Assembly (NCBI RefSeq): GCF_000143415.4
Contig: NW_003314261.1
Location: forward strand, 5,720,866 to 5,784,865
Direction of reading: 5' to 3'
Origin: Selaginella moellendorffii
Lineage: Eukaryota; Streptophyta; Lycopodiopsida; Selaginellales; Selaginellaceae
Length of the DNA: 64,000 bases
In this document: piece by piece, positions 9,650 through 20,679 of the stretch
How the letters are laid out: every line of letters starts with the position of its first letter
Position numbering within the stretch: position 1 is the stretch's first letter
Made by a program: the position numbers and the translations under genes
Notes under the pieces: model-generated
What the model was told of the DNA's origin: nothing
Seen by the model: the letters and a program-made list of their open reading frames with translations, nothing else
Database searches by the model: none

Positions 9650-11835
9650 ATGGCGGGGGAGTCGAATCCAAGGCCACCGGCGAGGCCGCCAGCGCCCCCG
9701 CTGCTCTTCCAATTCCCGACGCTCAGCCCGCAGCCCATCTGGTCGATTCACGCCCAGGGGCAACAGCAGCAGCGGCAGCAAATGGCCGCTCCATCGATGA
9801 TGCTACCGCCTCCACAATCGCTGGAGTTCCACCAAATGCCGCAGCAGCGCTTCATCGCGATCCCACCGCAGCAGCAGCAGCAGCAGCAGTATCATCTCCA
9901 GCAGCAGCAGCAGCAAGGTGGGTTTCGTGGAAACCTAAATTTCCAGAGACCATCTCCAGCCCCCGACTTGAACAGCCCGGCCTCGCCATCGCCGGCCCAG
10001 CTCGGATTCTATGCCCGACACCACCAAAAATCGCAGCACATGGTCTTCCTCGAGCGCGCCGGAGCTCTCGTGGATCAAACGACGTTCTTGAAAGAAACAT
10101 CGCCTTTGGCGCCTGTTCTTCCGCCTCCTCCGCCTCCTCCTCCTCGAGCTCAGTGCCAGCAGCTCCAGCAGCCTCTCGATCTTTCCAAGCGCCATTTCTC
10201 CTCCAAGAACGAGGCGAGACAGGCAAAGAAATCAAAGAGAATGGAAATGCCGGCTGTGCAAACTCCGCCGCCGCCGCAAAGATCGAGCCCCTTCGGTAGA
10301 GAGGACCTGGAGCAGCCGGAATCGAGAGTTTATCCGGCTCCACTCGCGGATCATCGAGAAGTTGTCGCGGACGAGAAGCTCTTTCTCAGCACGCTCTCGA
10401 AGTTTTACGAAGCCATGGGTGGAACTCCACTCCGGTAAGAGCTTGCGATCATAAAAAAAACATTCTTTTTTCTATTGCTCTCGAGACTTTATTACTTGGT
10501 TTTCCTGGCAGGCTTCCTCGCTTCCATGGCAAAGACTTTGAGATCCATCGGCTGTATTGCGAGGTCTCGGAGCAAGGAGGCATGCTTAAGGTTTTCTTCT
10601 CGCGAGAAAGAGAACAATCCCGAAACTAGCTTCGTGTCTTGCAGGTTATCAGGGAGAAGAAATGGAAAGATATCGCCACAGCATTTGATCTTCCTCGAAA
10701 CGTGACGAACCCCGTGTTTTTCCTGCGTAAAAACTACGAGAAGTTTCTTCATCACTACGAGCAAGTGTATTTTCACAGAAAAACTGGAGCACACATTCCA
10801 CCACCCGGTAAACAAAATTCTTTGTTTTTGTCGCAAAGCTGATCTGATCATTCTCAAACAGGACCTTTGCCAATGCCAGCTCCAGTTTCAGAAAACATCA
10901 AAGACCATGACTCGAATAACGATAGTAGCAAATTGAATCAAACTCCAGGTGAGTTATTTTCACGAAATAAAATAAATAAATAACTGTGACAATCTGGTAT
11001 CTATGTGTGTGTGTGTGTTTTTTTTTGTAGCAAATCCAGCATCTTCACTCGGCCATACTGTAACCGGAGCCATCGAAGGAAAGTTCGAGCATGGATACTT
11101 CGTCACAGTCGTGGTTGGATCAGAGAAACTACGAGGTGTGATCTACAGTGTTCCTCAAAGTCTGGCCGAAGCACAGGAGCAATTCGCAGATGTAGAGAGC
11201 AACACTGCGGAGAATCCGCAGTTGCTGGATCCGCCCGACAAAAAAGCTGGTAACATAAAAGCTCGTCCTCGGAAGAAGGAGAAACGAAAGCGAAGGGTGG
11301 AGGGAATCAAATCAGTGAGGAATGGATACAACTTCTTCGTCGGGGAGCAAAGACAGAAACTCAAAGGAGGAGGAGGACGAGATGAAATGAGTAAGATCAT
11401 CGGGGATCTCTGGTCCAAACTCTCGGAGGAAGAGAAAGAGGTTCGTCTTCCACTCTTTTACGGTGTTCTTTCGATCTAAGATAGTTGTTCTTCGTTTTTC
11501 AGCCTTACAGGGAGATGAGCAAGAGGGACAAAGAACGATTCAGCCGAGAAGTGGAAGAAAAGAAGCAGCGAGAGCTTCGCGCTTCAGAGAGTCATTTGGA
11601 TTCGGGTCTGCAAGACGATGGTGGCGACGACGACGACGAAGACGATGACGAAAAGCAAGCTAGGAGCGAAAATGCGGTCGAAAGATACAACGTTCAGCTC
11701 AACACGAACGAGCAGCAAATCGAGAACTTTGCTCCAAACTATTTGGAGCATCCGATCGATTTCACTCAGCACCAACAAGCCGATTTTACTCCAAACCATT
11801 TGCACTATCAACAAGCTCGTGTACAGGAGACGTAA
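9650..11835 (+). CDS. ARID and HMG-box DNA-binding protein
   Basis: Nuclear DNA-binding protein of the plant ARID-HMG family (Arabidopsis HMGB9/10/15 type). Exons: 9650-10434, 10512-10590, 10645-10807, 10862-10948, 11031-11440, 11503-11835; 618 residues. Residues 1-230 are low complexity (poly-Gln near 75-90, poly-Pro near 160). The ARID follows at about 240-340 (FYEAMGGTPLRLPRFHGKDF...WKDIATAFDLP...NYEKFLHHYE). A linker domain starts GAIEGKFEHGYFVTVVVG. The HMG box is RNGYNFFVGEQRQKL...IIGDLWSKLSEEEKEPYREM, and an Asp-rich tail ends the protein. The N-terminal low-complexity arm is longer than in the Arabidopsis proteins as I recall them. It probably acts in transcription or chromatin architecture. 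Confidence 0.9.
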
Positions 11836-12036
11836 GATTGGATAGAAAACTCACAACTCTAACTAGTTTTGTTCTACCTTTTTTCGAAGTTTATGTCCTT
11901 CGTGTTTATTTTTCTCTTGTTCCTGTAAGTCAACTTCTTCGTTTCATCCACACGCATTGGCTGCCGTCGATCCATGGGCTTGATCCAAGGGCTGCGAGGG
12001 GTTGGTAATGCTAACGCCGGGCTCGTGGAATGGAGG

Positions 12037-12330
12037 CTATATAGAAGCTGTGCCCATGCATTGCAGTGCTGGTGGCTTTAGGGATTTATTTTAGGGCATC
12101 GGGTTCGTGGATGGCGCTGGCGCTGGCCATGGCGCCGTGCTGCCGCTGATCGATGCTGCTGCTAGGTCACTCAAAGTTGGCCCATTCTCACGAGATTTCA
12201 GCTGCTGCGTGCCGTCTAAGGTGAGCGATGCGCGGCGCATGTCGATCTTTGGTGCTCATTCTGTGTTTCTCGTACTACGTCAGAAGCGCCAAGCCGACGG
12301 GAAGAAGAAGAAGCTCCGGTGAGGTAAGAA
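12037..12330 (+). other. Probable 5' leader of the RING1 gene, with introns
   Basis: CTATATAG (12038-12045) is a TATA-like site. Downstream are two intron-like GT/AG pairs: TCTAAG|GTGAGC (about 12220) to GTCAG|AAGCG (about 12283), and GGTGAG|GTAAGA (about 12324) to CCGCAG|GTAGAAAG (12426). The last pair delivers the RING1 start codon. The spliced first two blocks keep one open frame ending KKKKLR-stop but have no in-frame ATG, so I read them as leader exons. An ATG at 12110 opens only a 12-codon upstream frame. A separate tiny gene is not excluded. Confidence 0.4.
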
Positions 12331-12434
12331 TGCCGCTCTCTCTGTCTCTCGAGTATCTTTGCCTGCGCCGACTCTAGATTTGTGAAAGAGAGCGTGAAAT
12401 TTCGGGATCCGGTGTGATGTCCGCAGGTAGAAAG

Positions 12435-12546
12435 ATGCCGTCTGAGGAGCGTGGAAACGGGGGAGAGGCCCCCAACGAAGACCCATCACCGGAATGTAGT
12501 AACGATGCTGCTGCTGCTCCTGCCGTGGATGCTACTACTCCGGCTG

Positions 12547-12587
<41 letters not shown>

Positions 12588-14429
12588 ACTGCTGGTGATG
12601 GTCCTCCAGGTAAAAACTTTTGCTTGAGGACTTTGGTGCTTAGTTCGGATTCTTTTGCAGTGGCTGCCGACGCTACTCCGGCTCGATCTCCTCCTGTCGA
12701 TGGCTCCAATGAGTAAGCTGTTTGGTGCTCTCGATATTTAGTCGCCTTGAGTGGCATATATGGAATTTTTTTCTTCTCTTTTTCTTAAATGTTTCAGGTA
12801 CATCACAGTGTACTTAAGCGAGATTCGAAAGGAGATGCAGTGTCCCATTTGTTTGGGTATTTCACACGGCTACCCGCAGTTTGGCTACAGTAACTTGTGG
12901 ATTTTTGTTGCAGGTATCATCCGGAAGACAAGGACGGTTATGGAGTGCTTGCACAGATTTTGTAGAGAGTGTATAGACAAGTCGATGCGTTTGGGGTACG
13001 ATGAGCGTTTTTCTTTTTCTTTCATGTTCGTGTCTAATAACTTGGGCGATTGATCTACAGGAACAATGAGTGCCCTGCATGTCGTACCCATTGCGCCAGT
13101 AGGAGGTCTTTACGGGATGATCCGAATTTTGATTCATTAATTGCGGCGTTGTACCAGGATATCGACAAGTATGAAGAAGAGGTACGAAGCCCAACTTCTA
13201 TGTTTATGTGCTAAGCTGTATGTTTTAACAGTATCAACTTTTCATCTAGGAAATGTCTTTGCTCGAAGAAGAGACGTGGAAGAATAAGCAGGTAACCATC
13301 TCGGTTGACCCTGCATCGCTCGCTGGTTGTTAACGTCGAACGGCTTCCAGATCCAGGCTGACATCGCGGAAACCGCCAAACGACAGTCCGAAGCACTTGC
13401 CAAACGCAGAACAGCTAAAGCCACTGCTGCTGCTATTGTCAGAAAGGCCCACGGTAAGTTCAGGCCTGTATCAGGTCGAAGGGGGCGAGGCGGCTCCAGG
13501 CGGAGAAGTTCGAGAAGAGAACTTTCGCCTTTGGAAGACGAAAGTGACTACTATATGGAGAAAGACGTTCCTGTGGAGCCAAGGAGAACATCTACTCGCA
13601 AGAGACAGAGACCTGTTACGTTTGACTCGTCGCTAAGTGTCAGCATTGAGGAAGAAAGTAACGACAGTGACGACGAAGTGGACGATGTCGTAGCTCGCAG
13701 AAGGCATGCATCTCCAGCGACAGGAAATGGAGACGCTATGGTAACCTGGGCAAGAGCTGGCACTCGCAGTCACACACGGTATGGAAGCGTTAGTACTGGC
13801 GCTGGAAACAGTGCCAGGCACCTGCGGTGTATGCGTGCTACAGTTCTACTTGAGTCTCTGGCCGCTGCTACGTACAAAGATATCAATGAGGTTTGTAGAG
13901 TGACCTTGTTTTCTCGTTTTGTTTTCTTAGCAAAACTTATAACGAATTTTTATTTTGCAGCTTGATGTCCAGTTCAGTTTAATGCCAATGATGGATGACT
14001 CGAATGCCGCAAACAATCTTCCAAGTCTCGAGAGGCCTCACTTGTGCTGCTCACCAAAACTGTCTATCCAACAAGTTTGTTCGGTATGCTGTTACAAGTT
14101 TCCTTGTTTTAGGGAATCAGTTACTGACTGCTATCACTTGCAGTTTCTTATGAGTCACGACTTGTTCCCAATGGATACGGAACTCGAAATTGTTGCGGAA
14201 TGTGATTGCAGAGATCCCCTCGTCCGTGAAAAGCTGCAAAACAAGGAGCCCAGTGCCAATAGCGGGAAATTTGTGGAGATTCTCGACATGAATGCTACTC
14301 TAGGCGACGTTTATACTGCTTACTGGAATAGATACAACAACTTGGTAAGTCATTAGCGTCATTCTTCTTTGTGTAGTAACCTATATCTGTTGCTCGCAGT
14401 CCTTGCTGTACCGGAGAAAGTGTCAATAA
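12435..14429 (+). CDS. RING1: RING1-type E3 ubiquitin ligase (Polycomb PRC1 RING)
   Basis: Plant RING1A/B homologue, expected to ubiquitinate histone H2A within Polycomb repressive complex 1 in the nucleus. Exons: 12435-12609, 12661-12712, 12798-12856, 12914-12995, 13061-13181, 13250-13291, 13351-13890, 13961-14083, 14144-14344, 14400-14429; 474 residues. The N-terminus has a poly-Ala run. The C3HC4 RING is CPICLG...CLHRFCRECI...CPACRTHC, preceded by ITVYLSEIRKEMQ. A Glu/Lys helix and basic middle region (GRRGRGGSRRRSSRRE) follow. The C-terminal half resembles the RAWUL ubiquitin-like region (FLMSHDLFPMDTELEI...YWNRYNNLSLLYRRKC). An in-frame ATG at 12417 lies before the leader acceptor, so 12435 is preferred. 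Confidence 0.88.
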
Positions 14430-14620
14430 CTTGTAACCCGTGACGCGTGAGCAGTGTACCATAGCAAGCACACTTTGTAGTCAGTTAGAGGAGATTGAGC
14501 TAGTTTTTTGCATGTATATTGACGAGGAAACACTTTGCAAACACATTTTCTTCCTCGAGGTATGGATTGTCCACTTTGTTGAGCTTTAAAAGAGTTTTCT
14601 CCGCAGGTTTGAAACTAGAT

Positions 14621-15952
14621 ATGGATTTTTCTATCAACAAGGTTCTTCCCCACTCGCCTGCATGGCGGGGGAAAAGCGTGCTGTTTGATAAGAAAGTAGA
14701 AGTTACTAGGGAGGAGCCCCTCGACTTTTCAACAGCGTGGAAGCAGGAGGCTTTCAGAATGCATCTCCGGTGTGGGGGCATTGACCAGGCCGAGAAACTC
14801 TTCAGCAAGCTCCACACGCAGGATGTTATGCAGTACACCCTGCTCATCTCGGCTCTGGTCAGGGAAGGAAGATTTCACGACGCAGTCGGCTGGTTCCAGA
14901 GAATGCTGCTAGAAGGGAGAAAGCCAGATCGAGTTTGCTTCGTAGCAGTTGTGGGTGCTTACGGTGGGATTGGGGACTTGGACAAGGCAAAGTTTATCCA
15001 TGGCTACCTCTACAGGTCTGGCTACGAGGCTGATATCATAGTCGGGACTGCTCTCGTCAACTTGTATGCCAAGTGCGGTAGCTTCCGGAACGCTCGGCTC
15101 ATGTTCGGCAGGATCACTTCGAGCTCGACAGTGCTGTGGAACGCGATGATCACTGCGTATACCCAGAGCAGGTATGTGGAGCTCTACTGCGGCGAGGTTG
15201 TCAGCTTGTTTCAGCGGATGTGCTTGCAAGGGATCAGAGCGAACCAGGTGACGTTCGTCGCCGTGCTAAACGCCTGCGTTGGCCCGTCCATGGCGGAGGA
15301 AGTAGAAAGGATACATGGGCTGGTGACCGAGAGTGGTTTTCAAGGCGAGCTTCTCGTCCAGACCGCGTTGATCAAGGCTTATGGGAGAGCAAAGCTCGCG
15401 GGGATTGCTACGAGGATCTTCGAGGGGATAGTGGAGCGGGACATCGTTGCCTGGAACACTATGGTGGCGGCTTATGAAGCCGCGGGTCACTTCCGCGAGG
15501 CCGTGCACACCTTCTGGCAAATGCGAGCCGAGAGCCGAGTAACTCCAAACAGGATCTCCTTCGCGGCCGTGCTGAGAGCTTGCGCCGGTCTCCAGGACTT
15601 GAGGCAGACCGAGAGAGTTCATGGTCTTACGATGGAGTTGGGGATGGCTGGGGACGAAGAGGTGCAAGCGAGCCTCGTGGATGCGTATCTGGCGTGCGGC
15701 TCTCCAAGCGGAGCTCTCGGGATCTTTGGCTCGATGGTATCGCGGCCTCCTCGTTCGTGGAGGTCGGCCTTGCGAGCCGCGGGAGACGTGGTGGTGTTTA
15801 GATTGATGATGCTGGATCAAGGGTCAGCAGCAGTGGATGGAGTTACGCTGGGTGCTGCGCTTGGATTCTGTGAAACACGGGCTGACGTAGAGCTCGTCCG
15901 TGCGTGTGCTAAAGAAGCCGGGCTGGACCTGGACGAGGAACGGGCTTGGTAA
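14621..15952 (+). CDS. Pentatricopeptide repeat protein, short
   Basis: PPR protein of 443 residues from the first ATG at 14621. The frame is open upstream to 14519, but a CCGCAG acceptor-like site (about 14600-14605) and no earlier ATG support this start. Repeats such as FIHGYLYRSGYEADIIVGTA LVNLYAKCGS and ERDIVAWNTMVAAYEAAGHF identify it as PLS class. The last repeats are degenerate and the protein stops without E or DYW domains (ends LDLDEERAW). Its 3' 430 bases have a decayed copy at 23568-23905. RNA target unknown. Confidence 0.8.
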   Translation: MDFSINKVLPHSPAWRGKSVLFDKKVEVTREEPLDFSTAWKQEAFRMHLRCGGIDQAEKLFSKLHTQDVMQYTLLISALVREGRFHDAVGWFQRMLLEGRKPDRVCFVAVVGAYGGIGDLDKAKFIHGYLYRSGYEADIIVGTALVNLYAKCGSFRNARLMFGRITSSSTVLWNAMITAYTQSRYVELYCGEVVSLFQRMCLQGIRANQVTFVAVLNACVGPSMAEEVERIHGLVTESGFQGELLVQTALIKAYGRAKLAGIATRIFEGIVERDIVAWNTMVAAYEAAGHFREAVHTFWQMRAESRVTPNRISFAAVLRACAGLQDLRQTERVHGLTMELGMAGDEEVQASLVDAYLACGSPSGALGIFGSMVSRPPRSWRSALRAAGDVVVFRLMMLDQGSAAVDGVTLGAALGFCETRADVELVRACAKEAGLDLDEERAW

Positions 15953-16216
15953 GATCCTGAAACGTCTGCATGAGAATTTTAAAAAGCTCTCTTTAGTAAA
16001 CCTTTCTTTATCTTTGTCGTCAATGTCCAAATGCCAGTGAGCTAGCAAGACAAAATAGGTGTCAATTAACGAAATTCTTGTCTTTTAAGGAAGAATATTT
16101 ATTTTAAAATGTTTTTATACTTGCTTTATTCCATGCTCTTAAAAAACACTTTCACAACAAACAATGCTGGGGTAAATAAAAGATGGGTTAGATGAAATTG
16201 CATCTATAGCTAAGTC

Positions 16217-16628
16217 ATGTCTAACCAATTAAAATTTTCTATTTTCACTATAGTTTCTTTTATATTGGTGAGCAAATAATTTTTATTATGTTTTCTAACC
16301 CATTTCTTCTTTGTAGTGGATTAATATTTTTGGTTATGGGGATGAATGTAATGGGCAATTTAATCTATCTTGTAGTCTTTTGACATGTATTAACAGGTAT
16401 TTAACAGCTTCATGTTTAACAACTGATCTCACCATTAGTGTTCAAACAAATATCCAAATAGAAAATTGTGTTCCAGAGGTAACAAGTTGTAGTGTGGGTA
16501 ATGCTGGTGAGTTTACATGTGTGGATGCCGGAGGTAATGAGATAACTCAAGAAGTATTTTGTGCAATTGTAAATACTAATGGTCAACTCTCCTGTGTACC
16601 ACATGATCCAGAGGAGCCATTTACTTGA
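16217..16628 (+). CDS. Secreted Cys-rich protein, cyanovirin-N-homology-like (copy 1)
   Basis: Two exons, 16217-16267 and 16317-16628, split by a 49-nt GT-AG intron; 120 residues. Exon 1 encodes exactly a signal-peptide-like stretch (MSNQLKFSIFTIVSFIL). The mature part has nine cysteines and an internal twofold repeat. The first half has C-x13-C between SCSLLTC and YLTASC, the spacing of the first disulfide in cyanovirin-N (C8-C22), with the same LT-x-x-C motif. The second half has EFTCVDAGGNEI then VNTNGQLSC, matching the xxNxxGxL end of CVNH repeats. If the call is right, it would be a secreted mannose-binding lectin. The family call is inference by eye; the gene model is supported by an independent copy at 24509 with identical structure. 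The flanks are AT-rich. Confidence 0.6.
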
Positions 16629-17472
16629 ATAATAAATAAAGTATTAAATTATTCTATATTTATTATGTATGGTAGTAGATATAATAGTTTTTATTGTAGT
16701 ATATTTTTAAATTTCATCAAAGTTTTAATTTAACCAAAATAATTATTTCATTAAAATGATATTAAAGTTAAACTGATTAGCTTATTACTATTATTAAACT
16801 ACTGATAATGTTATTATTAACCACTCAACATCTCCCTAGTGAGTGTTCTTCACTGTTTGACAAAGATCTCTTTGATCTAATTAGATCTAGGATAAATCAA
16901 TTGAGCTGGTGGGATTGAGCAATAGTTTCTTCTCAGTCAGATTCAAAGAGCCATTGTAAGTGTTGGAAGCATTTGTTACCGAGATTTCAAATTATATTAT
17001 GCTCTAAATTGAATTCTAGTTAAATTCATATAATATTTGATTAAATGCAAAAATATAAAGAGAATATGGTTAAGGTACCACATGCTAAACCATATGTTAT
17101 TCAGAAGAATGAAAGATATAGAACTTTTGCCAATGTTTCTTCATGCTCTGAACTTAATATGGCTCTAAGCCCAGCTCTAGTGTTTGGAATAATAGTGACT
17201 TCTTTCCTGATTCCTTAACATGCACAGGCAGAAGAGATAAAACCTGGAGAATATCCAGGCATATTCCTGGATATCCCTTAATTATTTCTGATGTTAATAT
17301 TCTTTTATCAAAGCCTACTTCCATAGAAGAACACCTTGGTGGTTTGTATACCACCTTCGCACTAACTTCTACTAGTAGCTGGAGGGCCAATTTGGCCTAG
17401 GATTATGCCACTTTCCAGGCGGAGGTGTTTAAGAAGCAGTTCAAGCTAGGGTTTCTTGGCTTGGTCTTTATC
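16629..17472. other. AT-rich intergenic stretch
   Basis: Strongly AT-rich, with no convincing gene. A minus-strand open frame at 17154-17390 resembles nothing I recognise and lacks supporting structure. Confidence 0.5.
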
Positions 17473-18065
17473 TCACATGGTAGTGGCTAATCCCACTTCG
17501 CCACGAAGCACTTCCGGAGCATCACTGCATGGGCAATGCTGGCTGGATAGATCCACTGCGTCAGGGTCATGCGTAATGTAGGGCTCTGGTGTTTTTCTCA
17601 CGTACTTGCAAGTGTTATCAAGATCAGGCCTCAACACCGAGATCATGCTCACAAGCCCCAAGTTCGAGATGATCTCTTGTCCCTCACCCCAAGCTCGACG
17701 ATCACGACCAGGAGCCTCAAAAGCTCGTCCATTTTTTACAAAATCTTTGACTAGAAGGTGGCATTCCTGATCTTCGAGCGCTAGCGGGAGTATCTGGTTG
17801 AAAATCAGGCCAAACTCTCGAGCTTTGTCAGTCAGCTGCCTCATAGCCAGCTCCCTCTGCAGAGGCGTGCCATTCTTCACCTTGAGTAGTAGCTTCATGA
17901 TCTGCCTCTCGATCATGTCTCATTCTCAGACATGTCCTCCTCCTTGTATTACTTGACATCCTCAGCCTTCATCAGCAAACCATCCAGATTTTTCGTCAAA
18001 ACACCATACTCCTGACTGTGATCGTCTACGCTGGAAACCAGAGTTGGAGTTTCCGCAAGCACAAG
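17473..18065 (-). pseudogene. SF3B1 (SAP155) splicing-factor pseudogene fragment
   Basis: The minus-strand translation contains [44 protein letters not shown] and [19 protein letters not shown]. These match, in order, the HEAT-repeat start of U2 snRNP protein SF3B1. The region between LLVK and EIISNL is replaced or deleted, residues after LRPDLDN are garbled, and the ends are missing. Upstream sequence to about 18065 holds further decayed SF3B1-like acidic residues. It is intronless over the recognisable part, which would fit a processed or fragmentary copy. Not expected to be functional. Confidence 0.75.
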
Positions 18066-18195
18066 GTTCCAAGGTGGCAAGCATAGTTGGGGCTGACTTT
18101 GCTAAGATGAGAGGCTTAAGACTTTACCTTTTTAGATTAGCAAACCAAGCATTTTCTTAACAAATAGTTTTGCCCTAAACTCTCTGCGCTAGGTC

Positions 18196-19038
18196 ATGGC
18201 GGATCCCTCCGTGATTCAACAGGTGAGTAAGTCTGGATGGAGAGAATGCAGCACTCCTCCTTGGACGCTTTGTGCCTCGCAGGCTGTGGAGCAACAGGTG
18301 CTGACAGTTGCCAAGGTGATCGAGGAGCAGCTCGACGATGAGATCTCCAAGCTCGACAGGCTCGACGACGACGATCTGGAGAGGCTGCGCGAGCAGCGCC
18401 TGGCGCAGATGAAGCAAATGGCCGCCAAGAGGCAGCAGTGGCTCGCCCTCGGCCATGGCGACTACCAGGAGATCCACTCGGAGAAGGATTTCTTCGCGGT
18501 GGCCAAGGCCAGCGAGCGCGTCGTGTGTCACTTTTACAGAGAAAACTGGCCCTGCAAGGTACATTCTCCTCTTCTTCCCTTTCTCTCTTTCTCTCTTCTG
18601 TTACGCAGCATTTCTTCCTTCTCAGGTGGTGGACAAGCATCTCGACATCCTCGCAAAGCAACACCTCGAGACGAGATTCGTGAAGATCCATGCCGAGAAG
18701 AGCCCCTTCCTCACGGAGAGGCTCAAGATCGTCATGCTGCCCACGCTGGCTCTCATCAAGAAAGGCAAGGTCGACGATTACGTGGTGAGTATAAATAAGC
18801 TCTGCCTCCATTCCATGCGAGAGCTCCAAAAACTTTTGCCTCGATCGATCAACAGGTTGGATTCGATGAGCTCGGTGCCACCGATGAATTCAGCACGGAA
18901 GAGCTGGAGGAGAGGCTCGCGAGATCGAGCATCGTCATGGCGGACGGGCAGAGCTCGCTGGACAGATCCAGAGAGACAGTCCGGCGAAATGTTCGTCAAA
19001 GCAGCCGCGACAGCGACTCCAACTCGGACGATGACTGA
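18196..19038 (+). CDS. TXNDC9/phosducin-like thioredoxin-domain protein
   Basis: Exons 18196-18222, 18283-18558, 18626-18784, 18856-19038; 214 residues, normal for TXNDC9. A helical N-terminus (EQLDDEISKLDRLDDDDLERLREQR) precedes a thioredoxin fold (EKDFFAVAKASERVVCHFYR...KHLDILAKQHLETRFVKIHA...VMLPTLALIKKGKVDDYV). The active-site CXXC is absent (YRENWPCK), as is usual for this family. TXNDC9 relatives regulate the CCT chaperonin during tubulin and actin folding in the cytosol. The tail is Ser/Asp-rich. Confidence 0.88.
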
Positions 19039-19164
19039 CGGCTTAGCTAGAACATAACAGAATATCCGTAGCACTTGTCGGAATATTCTTTCCTTGCTTA
19101 TCTATATATCTGGGGTTTAATCGTTTTCGCTGCCTTTTGGGGATTTTAGGGTTCTTGAGGAGCG

Positions 19165-20191
19165 ATGGGAGAGCGCAAGGTCTTGAACAAGTACTACCCG
19201 CCGGATTTCGATCCGGCGATTCTTCGGCGGCTGCCCAAGACCGAGAAGAAGCAGATCAAGGTGCGTATGATGCTTCCCATGAGCATCCGGTGCAACACCT
19301 GCGGGAATTACATCTACAAGGGCACCAAATTCAACTCTCGCAAGGAAGACGTTGTGGGAAAGGTATGTAGAGTTCTTGGGATTACTCTCTTTGTATTTTT
19401 CTTTCTTTCCTAGCTCGATCGGACACTCTACTTAGTATCTTGGGTGTACTGTGCAGACTTACCTGGGCATACAAATCTTCCGCTTCTACTTCAAGTGTAC
19501 CAAGTGCTCCGCGGAGCTGGCTATGGTGACGGATCCTCAAAACAGTGACTACGTGATGGAGTCTGGAGCGAAGCGGAACTTTGAGCCGTGGCGGGAGCAG
19601 GACGAGGCGATGGAGAACGCGAAGAAGCAGCGGGAGATCGATGAGATGGGCGATGCGATGAAGGCGCTGGAGAACAAGACCGTGGATTCCAAGCAGGAGA
19701 TGGACATCATGGCGGCGCTGGACGAGATGAAGTCGATGCGAGCGAGGCACGCTCAAGTGGACACGGCCGCGATGCTCGAGGTCCTGCAACGCACCGCCGC
19801 TGCAAACATGCAGAAGAGGATCGATGAGGAAGACGAGGAGATTCTACGAAGCGTGGTTTTCAGAGTAAGTTCTTCCTTGTCGTTTTTGGTTCTAAGCTTT
19901 GAGTTTCCTTAGAACTCGGAGGGCTACGTGAAAAGGCTCATGGACGACGAAGACGACGACGAAGATGAGCCAAGGAAGAAGCAAAACGTGGAAACGAATC
20001 CAGTGCCTAAGCCGCCATTGCCAGCGGCTGCCAAGAAAGCAAGTGGCGGCCCAAAGTTCATCATCAAACCTGTCGAGAAAAGCATCAAACCAGTCGAGAA
20101 GAGCAACGTAAGTAGTGCTGCTCCTCAAGCTAACGGTGCGCTCTCCTCGCTTGGGGCCTATGCTTCGGACGACGACGACGACGAGGAATAG
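19165..20191 (+). CDS. YJU2: YJU2/CCDC94 pre-mRNA splicing factor
   Basis: Step-one spliceosomal factor of the CWC16 family. Exons 19165-19362, 19457-19864, 19913-20191; 294 residues. The conserved N-terminus is [17 protein letters not shown], followed by a zinc-binding CxxC pair ([12 protein letters not shown] and [10 protein letters not shown]) and the motif [21 protein letters not shown] long charged helix and an acidic tail (DDDDDEE) complete the protein. A telo-box-like TTTTAGGGTTCT lies about 16 bases before the start. Confidence 0.92.
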
Positions 20192-20679
20192 CTCCAGAAG
20201 CCCAGGAGAAGTTCCCAGATTATTGGAGCTAGCTGCTAAGCGAAGATCATAGATACTTCACCGCAGCTCCATCGTCACAATCACGGTGGGAGAAACAGTA
20301 AATGATTCTATAGTTTGCTACTACTGAGAGTGAGAACTTTTCCAGGGTCTTTGGAAAGGACACACGCATCACTTCAGTTTGACTCCTATAATCCTAAATT
20401 CTATCTTTTTTCCACCGGTAAAGAGTTTCCTTCTCCAAAATTCCTGGGTTTGAAATGTACAGTTCTTGGTCGTTCTTCCTGTTAGAATCCAACTAGAGCA
20501 AACGCTGTTAGCAAGATCACTCGCTCCAATCCCGCCGGGAAGCTGTTCAAGCTGCTGCTGCTGCTGCTGCTGCTCGGGGTGGCGGTGGAGTTTTGCGGTA
20601 TGATCGAGTTGACGCTGCCAAAAGAACAAATATCCATGATCCAATCCAAGTTCCAAGTTCCAAAGAATGAGATTAAAGC
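20192..20679. other. Convergent 3' flanks of YJU2 and GH17 genes
   Basis: No gene was seen. A CTG trinucleotide run (about 20549-20573) lies here and reads as CAG on the GH17 strand, downstream of that gene's stop codon. Confidence 0.5.

Noticed and set aside
12107-12322. Independent small gene upstream of RING1
   Set aside because: No in-frame ATG. Splice signals and a TATA-like site fit better as RING1 leader exons, so it is listed as such at low confidence.
17154-17390. Minus-strand 78-codon frame
   Set aside because: No recognisable family, no start context, and it lies in an AT-rich decayed region next to a pseudogene.
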